Positions 26,625 through 35,077 of a stretch of 64,000 nucleotides of DNA are shown here, piece after piece. A model generated the notes under the pieces. It had not been told where the DNA came from and did no database searches. It saw only the letters and a list, made by a program, of their open reading frames with translations. The position numbers and the translations under genes were made by a program. The stretch covers positions 1 through 64,000 of the forward strand of contig CAMRSM010000011.1 of assembly GCA_947053345.1 (NCBI GenBank), given 5' to 3'. Source of the stretch: an uncultured Lachnospiraceae bacterium. Its GTDB lineage: Bacteria; Bacillota; Clostridia; Lachnospirales; Lachnospiraceae. Position 1 is the first letter of the stretch. Each line of letters starts with the position of its first letter.

Positions 26625-28874
26625 ATGGCAAAAGGGCAAAAAAGGAGTGAAAATATGAAGGCAGGATGTTATTCGAACCGGGAGCTGTCCTGGCTGAAAT
26701 TTAACGGGCGTGTTCTGGAAGAGGCGGCGGATCCCCGGGTACCGCTCGCGGAACGGCTGACCTTTGCGTCCATATTCCAGAGCAATCTGGATGAATTTTT
26801 TATGGTCCGCGTCGGCTCGCTGCACGACCAGATGCTTTACTCACCAAATTTATGCGAGAACAAGACGAAGATGAATTCGGAGGAACAGATTGCGGCGATC
26901 CTTGGGGAGAGCAGGGAGCTCTGTCAGGAAAAGGACCGGATTTATTTTGAACTGATGGCACAGGTGCAGGAGCAGGGCGGCATCGAACTGATCAATTTCG
27001 CCAAACTCTCCGAGGAGGACGCGGCGTATCTGGAAGTCTATTTCAATACAGAGATCCGCCCGCTGATCTCGCCGCAGGTCGTCGGGAAACGCCAGCCGTT
27101 CCCGTTCTTAAAAAATAAGGAGATTTATGCCGTTGCGGCTTTGGAGTCAAAAAACAGCGATAAGATCGGGATCGTGCCCTGCAATAACGGGCTGTTTGAC
27201 CGCCTGATCCAGCTTAAGACCGAGCCGAACCGCTTTATGCTCGTGGAAGAGCTGATTCTCCATTTTGCGCCGCAGATTTTCGACCATTATAAAATCAAGT
27301 CAAAATCCCTGCTGCGCGTTGTGCGCAACGCTGACCTTGGGGCAGAGGAGGAGAGCGTCTTTGACGAATTCCCGCGGGAGGAGGAGGCGGATTACCGCGA
27401 GACAATGGTGGAACTGCTCAAACGCCGCAAAAAATTGTGCGCCGTGCGTGCGGAGTTAAGCCGTGCGATCAACGAGGAGGTCGTGGAAAAGCTGTGTGAG
27501 CACCTTGACCTGACAAAGGAGCAGATATTTTATACGGAAGCGCCGCTTGACCTGTCGTTTGTTTTCCAGCTCCAGGATTACCTGAAAACCAAGCCGGAAC
27601 TTTTTTATGAGAGGCGCGTGCCGCAGAAAAGTGCGATGGTTCGGGATGATGTGCCGATGATGGAGCAGATCGCAAAAAAGGATATCCTGTTGTGCTACCC
27701 GTATGAGAGTATCCAGCCGTTTTTGCGTTTGCTCAATGAGGCTGCGGATGATCCGGAGGTTGTCTCGGTCAAGATGACGCTCTACCGTGTGGCAAAGTAC
27801 AGCAAAGTCATCGAGGCGTTGACCAAGGCGGCGGAGAACGGCAAGGAGGTCGTGGTTCTTGTCGAGTTGCGAGCACGCTTTGACGAGGAAAATAACATCG
27901 AGTGGTCAAGACGGCTGGAGGAGGCGGGCTGCCGCATCATCTATGGCTTAGACGGGCTGAAAGTGCATTCCAAGCTGTGCCTGATCACGCGCAAAACGAA
28001 GAAAAAAATACAGTATATTACCCAGATCGGAACGGGAAACTATAATGAAAAAACCTCGACCCTCTATACCGATTATTCGCTGATGACGGCATCGACGGAC
28101 ATCGGTCTGGAGGCGCTGATGGTGTTCAATGCGCTCTCGATGGGACAGATCTGCGAGCCGGAAACAAAACATCTGATGGTAGCACCGAATGGTCTGCGCC
28201 AGGGACTGATCCGGCTGATGGACGAGGAGATTGCGGTGTCAAAGAAGGGCGGTCACGGCTATATCGGCGTGAAATTAAATTCCCTGACGGATAAGGTGCT
28301 GATTGAGAAGCTGATTGAGGCATCGCAGGCGGGGGTCAAGGTCGATATGGTCATCCGTGGGATTTGCTGTCTGAATCCGGGCATTAAGGGTTACACGGAG
28401 AACATCACGGTCATCAGTATTGTCGGGCGCTTTTTGGAGCACGCGAGAATCTATATGTTCGGGACGGGGGAACGGCAGAAACTTTACATCTCGTCCGCGG
28501 ATTTCATGACACGCAACACGATCCACCGCATTGAGGTCGCTGTTTGCGTGGAAGCCGAACCGCTGCGCCGCCGTATCACGCAGATGTTTAAGACGATGCT
28601 CTCGGACAATGTCAAAGGCAGGCTGATGAAGCCGGACGGCAATTATGTGCGCAGGCAGGCGCGCAAGAAGGAGATCAATTCGCAGGAGCTTTTCTACGCG
28701 CAGGCATATGAGCAGGCAGAGAAGGCGCAGAGGGAACGTGAGGAAAAAGAAGCGAAAGAGGCGAAGAAAGCGGAAAAGCCGGAGGGATCGCGCAAATCTG
28801 CAGCATCGCATAAAGCGTCAACGCCGCATAAAACGGCAGAGAAGAGCCCACGGCAAGGCGGAAAGAAAAAATAA
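26625..28874 (+). CDS. ppk1: Polyphosphate kinase 1
   Basis: This protein of about 749 residues polymerises ATP terminal phosphate into polyphosphate. It shows the PPK1 order: N-terminal domain (NRELSWLKFNGRVLEEA), head domain, and two phospholipase D-like catalytic domains. The active-site histidines lie in GLKVHSKLCL (autophosphorylated residue) and GRFLEHARIYMFG. A Lys/Ala/Glu-rich tail of about 60 residues is an extension. I chose the ATG at 26625 because AAGGAG lies seven bases upstream; an upstream in-frame start at 26595 has none. Confidence 0.96.
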   Translation: MAKGQKRSENMKAGCYSNRELSWLKFNGRVLEEAADPRVPLAERLTFASIFQSNLDEFFMVRVGSLHDQMLYSPNLCENKTKMNSEEQIAAILGESRELCQEKDRIYFELMAQVQEQGGIELINFAKLSEEDAAYLEVYFNTEIRPLISPQVVGKRQPFPFLKNKEIYAVAALESKNSDKIGIVPCNNGLFDRLIQLKTEPNRFMLVEELILHFAPQIFDHYKIKSKSLLRVVRNADLGAEEESVFDEFPREEEADYRETMVELLKRRKKLCAVRAELSRAINEEVVEKLCEHLDLTKEQIFYTEAPLDLSFVFQLQDYLKTKPELFYERRVPQKSAMVRDDVPMMEQIAKKDILLCYPYESIQPFLRLLNEAADDPEVVSVKMTLYRVAKYSKVIEALTKAAENGKEVVVLVELRARFDEENNIEWSRRLEEAGCRIIYGLDGLKVHSKLCLITRKTKKKIQYITQIGTGNYNEKTSTLYTDYSLMTASTDIGLEALMVFNALSMGQICEPETKHLMVAPNGLRQGLIRLMDEEIAVSKKGGHGYIGVKLNSLTDKVLIEKLIEASQAGVKVDMVIRGICCLNPGIKGYTENITVISIVGRFLEHARIYMFGTGERQKLYISSADFMTRNTIHRIEVAVCVEAEPLRRRITQMFKTMLSDNVKGRLMKPDGNYVRRQARKKEINSQELFYAQAYEQAEKAQREREEKEAKEAKKAEKPEGSRKSAASHKASTPHKTAEKSPRQGGKKK

Positions 28875-29074
28875 CGCGGATGCGATTATTTTGGGACAGC
28901 ATGCTTTGCGGGAGCGTCAAGGTTTGCTGTCCGGCTGTGCGCAGGCAGGGCGGGAAAGGCTGTTTGTCCCGGATGCTGTCTGGCACCGTCCGGAAAACCG
29001 TCCTGCCGTGCGGGAGGATGGTTTTTACGGATATCATATAATTTTGGGAGATACGCTTCGGAATGGAGGACAAA

Positions 29075-30148
29075 ATGAAGAAAATCGGGATGTTGACAAG
29101 CGGCGGCGACTGCCAGGCACTCAATGCGACCATGCGCGGCGTGGCAAAAGGGTTGTTCAGCAGCGGGGAGAAGATTGAGATCTACGGTTTCCTTGAAGGG
29201 TACCGCGGGCTGATGCACGGCAATTACAGGAAAATGTCGGAGAAGGACTTTTCCGGTATTTTAACGCGCGGCGGCACAATCCTCGGTACATCGCGCCAGC
29301 CGTTCAAGCAGATGCGCGTGGTGGAGGATGGATTTGACAAAGTCAAGGCCATGAAAGAGACGTATAAAAAGCTTGGTCTTGACTGCCTTGTCGTACTCGG
29401 CGGCAACGGCTCGCAAAAAAGTGCCAATATGCTCTCGGAGGAGGGTTTGCATGTGATCGGCCTGCCGAAGACGATCGACAATGATATCTGGGGCACGGAT
29501 GTTACATTCGGTTTCCAGAGCGCGGTGGAGATTGCAACAGAGGCAGTGGACAATATCCATACGACGGCGGAATCCCACGGGCGCGTTTTTATTTTGGAAC
29601 TGATGGGGCATAAGGTTGGCTGGGTGACCCTGCATGCGGGCATCGCGGGCGGTGCGGATGTAATCCTGATCCCGGAGATCCCTTATGATATCAAAGTGAT
29701 CTGCAAGGCACTGCGAGACCGCGAGAAAGCGGGCAAGAGCTTCTCGATCATTGCGGTGGCGGAAGGCGCGATCGACAAGGACACAGCGGCGCTTTCGAAG
29801 AAGGAGCGCAAGGAGAAGATCGCGAATTCCAAATACCCGTCCGCAGCGTACGAGATCGCGGCGCAGATTACCGAAAAGACCGGGCAGGAAGTACGTGTCA
29901 CGGTTCCGGGCCACACGCAGCGCGGCGGCAGCCCGTGCCCGTATGACCGTGTGCTCTCAAGCCGCCTCGGCGCAATGGGGGCGAAGCTGATCCTCAATGA
30001 AGATTACGGAAAACTGGTTGTGATGCGAAACGACGACGTGACAGCAATCCCGCTTGCGGAGAGCGCGGGGAAATTAAAGTACGTGGATCCGAAGGATGAT
30101 ATCATCGAGAGCGCACGGATGCTTGGGATTTCGTTTGGGGATAAATAA
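29075..30148 (+). CDS. pfkA: 6-phosphofructokinase
   Basis: This 357-residue enzyme phosphorylates fructose-6-phosphate in glycolysis. The catalytic loop is PKTIDNDI (131-138) with base Asp135, and the nucleotide loop is GGNGS (109-113). ATP enzymes normally read GGDGS and PGTIDND, while PPi enzymes read GGDD and PKTIDND. This mixture (Gly112 with Lys132) is that of the mixed group III enzymes, so ATP versus PPi use is open. I prefer the ATG at 29075, five bases behind GGAGG, over the ATG at 29063 that overlaps it. Confidence 0.93.
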   Translation: MKKIGMLTSGGDCQALNATMRGVAKGLFSSGEKIEIYGFLEGYRGLMHGNYRKMSEKDFSGILTRGGTILGTSRQPFKQMRVVEDGFDKVKAMKETYKKLGLDCLVVLGGNGSQKSANMLSEEGLHVIGLPKTIDNDIWGTDVTFGFQSAVEIATEAVDNIHTTAESHGRVFILELMGHKVGWVTLHAGIAGGADVILIPEIPYDIKVICKALRDREKAGKSFSIIAVAEGAIDKDTAALSKKERKEKIANSKYPSAAYEIAAQITEKTGQEVRVTVPGHTQRGGSPCPYDRVLSSRLGAMGAKLILNEDYGKLVVMRNDDVTAIPLAESAGKLKYVDPKDDIIESARMLGISFGDK

Positions 30149-30224
30149 ACGGCGGAGAGGCGGAGCAGGTATGCCGGAAATCGGATGGTATCTTTTATAA
30201 AGAAATTATAGAATGAAGGGATGG

Positions 30225-30267
30225 ACGGATGCACCGCAGGGAAAGAACTGTGGGGCATCCGTTTTTT
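30225..30267 (+). terminator. pfkA terminator
   Basis: ACGGATGC pairs with GCATCCGT and is followed by six T; the loop holds a further CCGCAG/CTGTGG pairing. Confidence 0.85.
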
Positions 30268-30305
30268 ATACTATGGTGTGCCGGAAAATATAAAGTGCAT
30301 ACAGA

Positions 30306-30404
30306 GGGCTGCCGCATCAAGAGAGCAGGCTGCAAAATACTGCGGTGGGTATCGTTCGGTGGTGATACGATCCCCTGTATTTTGAATCCTGAATGCGGCA
30401 GCCC
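30306..30404. repeat. Nested-hairpin intergenic repeat, copy 1
   Basis: Outer 12-bp arms GGGCTGCCGCAT (30306-30317) and ATGCGGCAGCCC (30393-30404) enclose inner 8-bp arms CAAAATAC (30333-30340) and GTATTTTG (30377-30384) and an innermost ATCGT/ACGAT pair. It sits one base from the stop of the next gene and could end its transcription. A diverged second copy is at 39248-39341. Confidence 0.8.
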
Positions 30405-30405
30405 C

Positions 30406-31140
30406 TTACCCCCTCTCATACAGATAAAAATTTCCCTTCTTCCCCACCCGGCTGGCAGCCCCGACATAGTTCAATATATTCAGCGCCACATTGGCTAACG
30501 GCTGCGACACATGTGCCGCTTTTTTAAAGTCCTTGGTCGTGAACTGTTCCGGCAGCCCGGAAGGGATCAGTTTCGCATAATCTTCCGGATGGTCGATCAA
30601 AAATTCCCCGTAGAGGCCAAGCGGCAGGGAATCATTCTTGCTCGCGCCCTTGCGCTTGTTTTTGCTCCAGCCGTCAAGAAAACGGTATTCTTCCACATCG
30701 AGCAGCACGACGCGGATATGCAGATGCTCGTCATTCAGATAATTCTTGATCCGGTACAGCTCCGGGAAAACGGCGTAGGGGCTGCCGCGCTTCGGGGATT
30801 TGCGCGGCGGTGTCACTTCGCCGGTGTGCGGGTCTATGTAGCGCAAATATTTCGTGTGCGCGACCGGGTAGACGATGTTCACGTCGCACAGCGGCAGGAA
30901 CGCTTCAAGTTTGCGGCGCAGGGCATTGAAATTGCGTGTCTGTATCTCGAATATTTCTTTTCCGGTATAAGCATCTGCGACGAATCCGGCAAGCTTTTTC
31001 TCGTGGTGTGAGATGTCCGGCGCGTAATAATTTTTCAGTACGGCGTGTATGGTTTTTTCGGCCAGCGTGCCGATCCCGGCGCGTTCTACATTCTGGTGGA
31101 CAATGCGGTTGCACGCCTCCTCAAAGCGTAAGTTTTCCAT
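30406..31140 (-). CDS. Conserved protein of unknown function, nuclease-like motif
   Basis: This 244-residue cytosolic protein resembles a family common in Firmicutes without known function. The N-terminal third has a pattern like a degenerate PD-(D/E)XK site (Asp56, Glu65-Ile-Gln67 in FEIQTRN). The last 60 residues (TTKDFKKAAHVSQPLANVALNIL) look like a winged helix. I see no signal peptide. A start RBS is weak. The gene stands alone; its stop abuts the nested hairpin. The nuclease reading is an inference. Confidence 0.8.
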   Translation of the reverse strand: MENLRFEEACNRIVHQNVERAGIGTLAEKTIHAVLKNYYAPDISHHEKKLAGFVADAYTGKEIFEIQTRNFNALRRKLEAFLPLCDVNIVYPVAHTKYLRYIDPHTGEVTPPRKSPKRGSPYAVFPELYRIKNYLNDEHLHIRVVLLDVEEYRFLDGWSKNKRKGASKNDSLPLGLYGEFLIDHPEDYAKLIPSGLPEQFTTKDFKKAAHVSQPLANVALNILNYVGAASRVGKKGNFYLYERG

Positions 31141-31599
31141 AGTTCCCTCAATTTTGCCGCGCGGGGCGGTATTTTGCCATGCTGTCCGGTTATGTCATGC
31201 TGTCAGGGCATGTTTTCCCGAAACAAAAAGATAAGTCCGCCTATCAGTATAGCGGCTTTTAGAAAGCGCGTCAATCGTTTTCGCCCGCAAAATTTTTGAG
31301 GGTTGTAAAACGGGGAAAGTGGCATTATAATGGGTTTGAAGCTTTTGGAGAACAAAATTTGCGGGAGCAGGGTATTCTGCGAATTGGGTTGCGGATATTG
31401 TGTCCCTCCCATTGCCATGCCCATACTAACGCGGTCATTGCGGTATAATAATAAACCGCGGACACGGCAATATAACAGCCCCGGGATAGTAAGTATATCA
31501 GGCTTTCACGGGCGGCACAGGGAAAGTCATTCCGCCTGGTTCGAATCATGACAGGGAGAGCAAAAAGCATAGCAGCATTATAGAAACGGAGGAAGTAAA
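31141..31599 (+). promoter_or_regulatory. Upstream region of the fucosidase gene
   Basis: No gene is seen in this 459-bp gap. A good promoter, TTGTAA (31303-31308), 17 bases, TATAAT (31326-31331), gives a leader of about 260 bases before the start. The leader holds a GCGGT...ACCGC hairpin near 31440. I recognise no riboswitch class. Confidence 0.55.
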
Positions 31600-33813
31600 A
31601 TGAGCACAAAACTATGGTATACCGCACCGGCGGCGGACTGGAACGAGGCGCTGCCGATTGGCAACGGCAGGCTCGGTGCGATGATCTTCGGCGGGGTCGG
31701 CGAGGAGCATCTGCAGGTCAATGAGGACAGTGTCTGGTACGGCGGGCCGATGGACCGCAACAATCCGGACGCGCTGAAGTATCTGCCGAAAATTCGGGAA
31801 TATATCCTGGGCGGGCAGATACCGGAAGCGGAGGAACTGATGGTCAATGCCCTCTCCGGCACACCGCAGGGGCAGCGCCCGTACCAGACGCTCGGCGATA
31901 TCCACCTGTACTTTTCGGGGATTCATGGCGAGGTGACCGACTACCGCCGCGGGCTTGAGCTTGCGGATGCGGTACATACCGTTACGTTCAAAGTGAATGG
32001 ATATGCACACCGCCGTGAAATATTTGCGACGGCGGCGGACGATGTAATCGTCATGCATTTTGAGACCGAGGATCCGGCGGGCATGGATATCACACCTCTG
32101 CTGATGCGCCACAAATTTTATGATTATACCGGGAAATACGCGGATGACACGATTATGCTCGGCGCAAAACTGGGCGGGGACGGGCTAGATCTGAACATGA
32201 TGCTGCGCGGGCGTGTCGTGGGCGGCAGTTGTGAGGTGGTCGGCGAGCGGCTGGTCATCCGGGGGGCAAGGGAAATCACATTGCTCTTCTCGGCAGGGAC
32301 GACGTTCCGTTACTGGAATTTGAAAGAGAGTGTATGGGAAAAACTGGAAGATGCCATGCGGTATTCCTACGCGCAGTTAAAAGAGCGCCATATTACAGAT
32401 TACAAAACCCTTTTTGGCCGCGTAAAGCTTGATCTGCGCGGAGATGCGGCATTTGACCGGATTCCGACAAATGAGCGTTTAAAAGATATCCGGAGGCAAG
32501 ACCACGGGCTTACGGAGTTATATTTCAATTTCGGCCGTTACCTGACGATTGCCTGCAGCCGTCCGGGAACCTTGCCGTCCACTTTGCAGGGGCTTTGGAA
32601 CAAGGATATGCTGGGACCTTGGGACTGCAAGTTTACGATCAATATCAATACGGAAATGAATTACTGGATCGCGGAGAACTGCAATCTTTCCGAATGCCAT
32701 ACGCCGCTGTTTGACCATATAAAGCGGATGCTTCCGAACGGGCGGGAGACGGCGCGCAAAATGTACGGCTGCCGCGGTTTTGTAGCGCACCATAATACGG
32801 ATATCTGGGGTGATACCGCCGTGCAGGATCTCTGGGTGCCGGGCTCGTACTGGGTGATGGGTGCGGCATGGCTTTGCACGCATCTGTGGACGCATTATGA
32901 GTACACGAAGGATGAAGGGTTTTTGCGCGAGTATTATCCGGTCATGCGGGAGGCGGCGCTGTTCTTCCTCGACTTTATGATCGAGCATGACGGTTATTTA
33001 AAAACTTGTCCGTCCGTCTCGCCGGAAAATACTTATATCCTGCCAAGCGGCGTGCGAGGGGCGAACGGTATGGGCGTGACGATGGACAACCAGATCCTGC
33101 GTGATCTGTTTACGCAGTGCATCCGGGCGGCGGAAATCCTGGCAATCAAGGACGAGCTGACGGAGCAGTTCGCTTCGGCGCGCGGCAGGCTTGTACCAAC
33201 GCAGATCGGAAGCAAAGGACAAATATTGGAGTGGGACAGGGAATACGAGGAAGCGGAGCCGGGACACCGCCACATTTCGCATTTGTATGGGCTGCATCCG
33301 TCCTGCCAGATCACGGTGGACGGGACACCGGAATTGGCGGAGGCGGCGCGCGTGACGCTGGAAGGCAGGCTCTCGCACGGCGGCGGGCACACCGGATGGA
33401 GCCGCGCGTGGATCATCAACCACTATGCGAAGCTTTGGGACGGAGAGAAAGCGTATGAAAATCTGCTCGCGCTTTACGGGCGGTCGACACTGCCGAACAT
33501 GTTTGACAATCATCCGCCGTTCCAGATTGACGGAAATTTCGGTGCGGCAGCAGGGATTGCCGAAATGCTGGTGCAGAGCACCGTAGACCGTGTAGTGCTG
33601 CTCCCGGCGCTTCCGGGGGAATTTGCATCCGGCAGCGTGTGCGGGCTTTGCGTGCGCGGCGGGGCGGAAGTGGATCTTTCCTGGGAAAATGGGGAACTGA
33701 CAATGTGTACGGTGCGTGCGAAAGCAGATCTTGATACGAAGTTTGTATACCGGGGGAAGGTGCAGGAAGTCCGCCTGAACGCGGGGGGTGTGAAGAGGTT
33801 GGAGGCTTTTTGA
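31600..33813 (+). CDS. GH95 family alpha-L-fucosidase
   Basis: This 737-residue enzyme would release terminal L-fucose, typically alpha-1,2-linked, from host or milk glycans. The family order is clear: N-terminal beta domain (LWYTAPAADWNEALPIGNGRLGA), then the (alpha/alpha)6 barrel. The catalytic region shows NINTEMNYW with the two asparagines, LEWDREYEE with the acid, and HPPFQIDGNFG. No signal peptide is present, so it is intracellular and needs glycan import by another locus. A GGAGG site precedes the ATG. The downstream SGNH esterase suggests a small glycan-processing unit. Confidence 0.95.
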   Translation: MSTKLWYTAPAADWNEALPIGNGRLGAMIFGGVGEEHLQVNEDSVWYGGPMDRNNPDALKYLPKIREYILGGQIPEAEELMVNALSGTPQGQRPYQTLGDIHLYFSGIHGEVTDYRRGLELADAVHTVTFKVNGYAHRREIFATAADDVIVMHFETEDPAGMDITPLLMRHKFYDYTGKYADDTIMLGAKLGGDGLDLNMMLRGRVVGGSCEVVGERLVIRGAREITLLFSAGTTFRYWNLKESVWEKLEDAMRYSYAQLKERHITDYKTLFGRVKLDLRGDAAFDRIPTNERLKDIRRQDHGLTELYFNFGRYLTIACSRPGTLPSTLQGLWNKDMLGPWDCKFTININTEMNYWIAENCNLSECHTPLFDHIKRMLPNGRETARKMYGCRGFVAHHNTDIWGDTAVQDLWVPGSYWVMGAAWLCTHLWTHYEYTKDEGFLREYYPVMREAALFFLDFMIEHDGYLKTCPSVSPENTYILPSGVRGANGMGVTMDNQILRDLFTQCIRAAEILAIKDELTEQFASARGRLVPTQIGSKGQILEWDREYEEAEPGHRHISHLYGLHPSCQITVDGTPELAEAARVTLEGRLSHGGGHTGWSRAWIINHYAKLWDGEKAYENLLALYGRSTLPNMFDNHPPFQIDGNFGAAAGIAEMLVQSTVDRVVLLPALPGEFASGSVCGLCVRGGAEVDLSWENGELTMCTVRAKADLDTKFVYRGKVQEVRLNAGGVKRLEAF

Positions 33814-33825
33814 CGGAAGAGATAT

Positions 33826-33945
33826 ATGGGGGCTGAAAACAACATGGATTCGGACAGTGCCGGAGACAAACAGGAAGCAGAGGAAGACGAAGTTTTGTTT
33901 CTTTGGCCAAAGGTGCTGAAAGGGTTCATGCCGGACTATGTGTAA
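33826..33945 (+). CDS. Possible 39-residue peptide
   Basis: A short open frame with GGAAGAG five bases before its ATG lies 12 bases behind the fucosidase stop and 18 bases before the esterase start. The peptide is acidic at first and ends LWPKVLKGFMPDYV. I do not recognise it. It may only carry translation through the operon. Confidence 0.3.
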   Translation: MGAENNMDSDSAGDKQEAEEDEVLFLWPKVLKGFMPDYV

Positions 33946-33963
33946 CTTAAAACAGGAGAATCT

Positions 33964-35061
33964 ATGAGAAAAGAAATCGTCACAAGAGAAAATAAAAATG
34001 TAAAGCAGCTCGGCCGTATCCTGTACCATGACGGCATCTGCTATCTTGGTTATTCGGCATCGGAAATCGGTTTTTATTATGACGGCGACCGCATTCTGGC
34101 GGATATCGTAACCGATGACTGGCGCAAGGAAGAAGGGCGTGAGGGCTATGCGGGCGTATTCATCGGTGAGGAAGAAACCCCGTGGAAGCGCATCCCGCTG
34201 AAGGAGGCGGAAGCGGAATATGACCTTTTTGACCGGGCGGCATACGCGGCGGCAAAGGGGATCCGGCCGGAAGACCTGCCGCGAGAGCTTTCGGTCCGCA
34301 TCGTAAAATACTCGGAGGTAGCCTTTGGCGCGATGGGCATCCGCTGCCTGCTCGTGGATGATGGGGCAGTGCTGCGCCCGCTGCCGGAAAAGAAACGGAA
34401 AATTGAATTTATCGGGGATTCCATCACCTGCGGCTACGGCATTGAAGGTGTCTGGAATGTCGATGTGTTCAACACGCCGCAGGAAAATCCTTATAAAGAT
34501 TACGCGCTGCGCACGGCAAGGGCGCTTGACGCGGATTACCAACTGGTTTCGTGGAGCGGCATCGGTCTGATCACCGACTGGATCCCGCCGGAGCGCGATG
34601 AGCCGGATGAGACGGTTCTGATGCCGCAGATCTATCCGTACACGGCGTATACCGTGAGCGAAAGGCTTGGCATCCCACAGGAAGTCTGGGATCCAAAGCG
34701 CTTCCGGCCGGACACCGTCGTGATCCACCTCGGCACGAACGATGACAGCTACACGAGGGAAAAACCGGAGCGGGAGGCGGTGTTTGCGGATGCGTACCGT
34801 GCCCTATACCGCAAGGTGCGCGAAAATTACGGCGATGTCGAGATCGTGTGCTGTCTGGGGTTGATGGTGCGCACGCTCTGCCCGGTACTCGCCCGTCTGG
34901 TAGAAGAGCTGCGCGCGGCGGGGGATTCCCATGTCCATTACCTTGAATTTGACGGGCAGAGGGAGGAGGACGGCATCGCTGCCGACTGGCACCCGAGTGA
35001 GACGACGCATAAAAAAGCGGCGGAAAAACTGACGGAATTTTGCCGCGGACTTAACGTGTGA
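33964..35061 (+). CDS. SGNH/GDSL hydrolase, CE2-like carbohydrate esterase
   Basis: This 365-residue protein probably removes acetyl groups from sugars. An N-terminal beta-sandwich region (about residues 1-125) precedes an SGNH domain with block I GDSITCGYG, block III HLGTNDD and block V DWHPS. This two-domain layout is that of carbohydrate esterase family 2. There is no signal peptide, which matches the intracellular fucosidase upstream and suggests both act on imported acetylated fucosyl oligosaccharides. An AGGAG site precedes the ATG. Confidence 0.88.
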   Translation: MRKEIVTRENKNVKQLGRILYHDGICYLGYSASEIGFYYDGDRILADIVTDDWRKEEGREGYAGVFIGEEETPWKRIPLKEAEAEYDLFDRAAYAAAKGIRPEDLPRELSVRIVKYSEVAFGAMGIRCLLVDDGAVLRPLPEKKRKIEFIGDSITCGYGIEGVWNVDVFNTPQENPYKDYALRTARALDADYQLVSWSGIGLITDWIPPERDEPDETVLMPQIYPYTAYTVSERLGIPQEVWDPKRFRPDTVVIHLGTNDDSYTREKPEREAVFADAYRALYRKVRENYGDVEIVCCLGLMVRTLCPVLARLVEELRAAGDSHVHYLEFDGQREEDGIAADWHPSETTHKKAAEKLTEFCRGLNV

Positions 35062-35077
35062 CAGCAGACGGGGGCTG

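Noticed and set aside
31536..31560. tRNA-like T-loop (GGTTCGAATC)
   Set aside because: The flanks do not form an acceptor stem, D arm or anticodon arm; it is an isolated match.
32998..34728. Long minus-strand open frame (576 codons) opposite the fucosidase and esterase genes
   Set aside because: It is antisense to two well-recognised enzymes, spans their junction, is rich in Arg/His/Pro as expected of a mirrored frame, and has no start signal.
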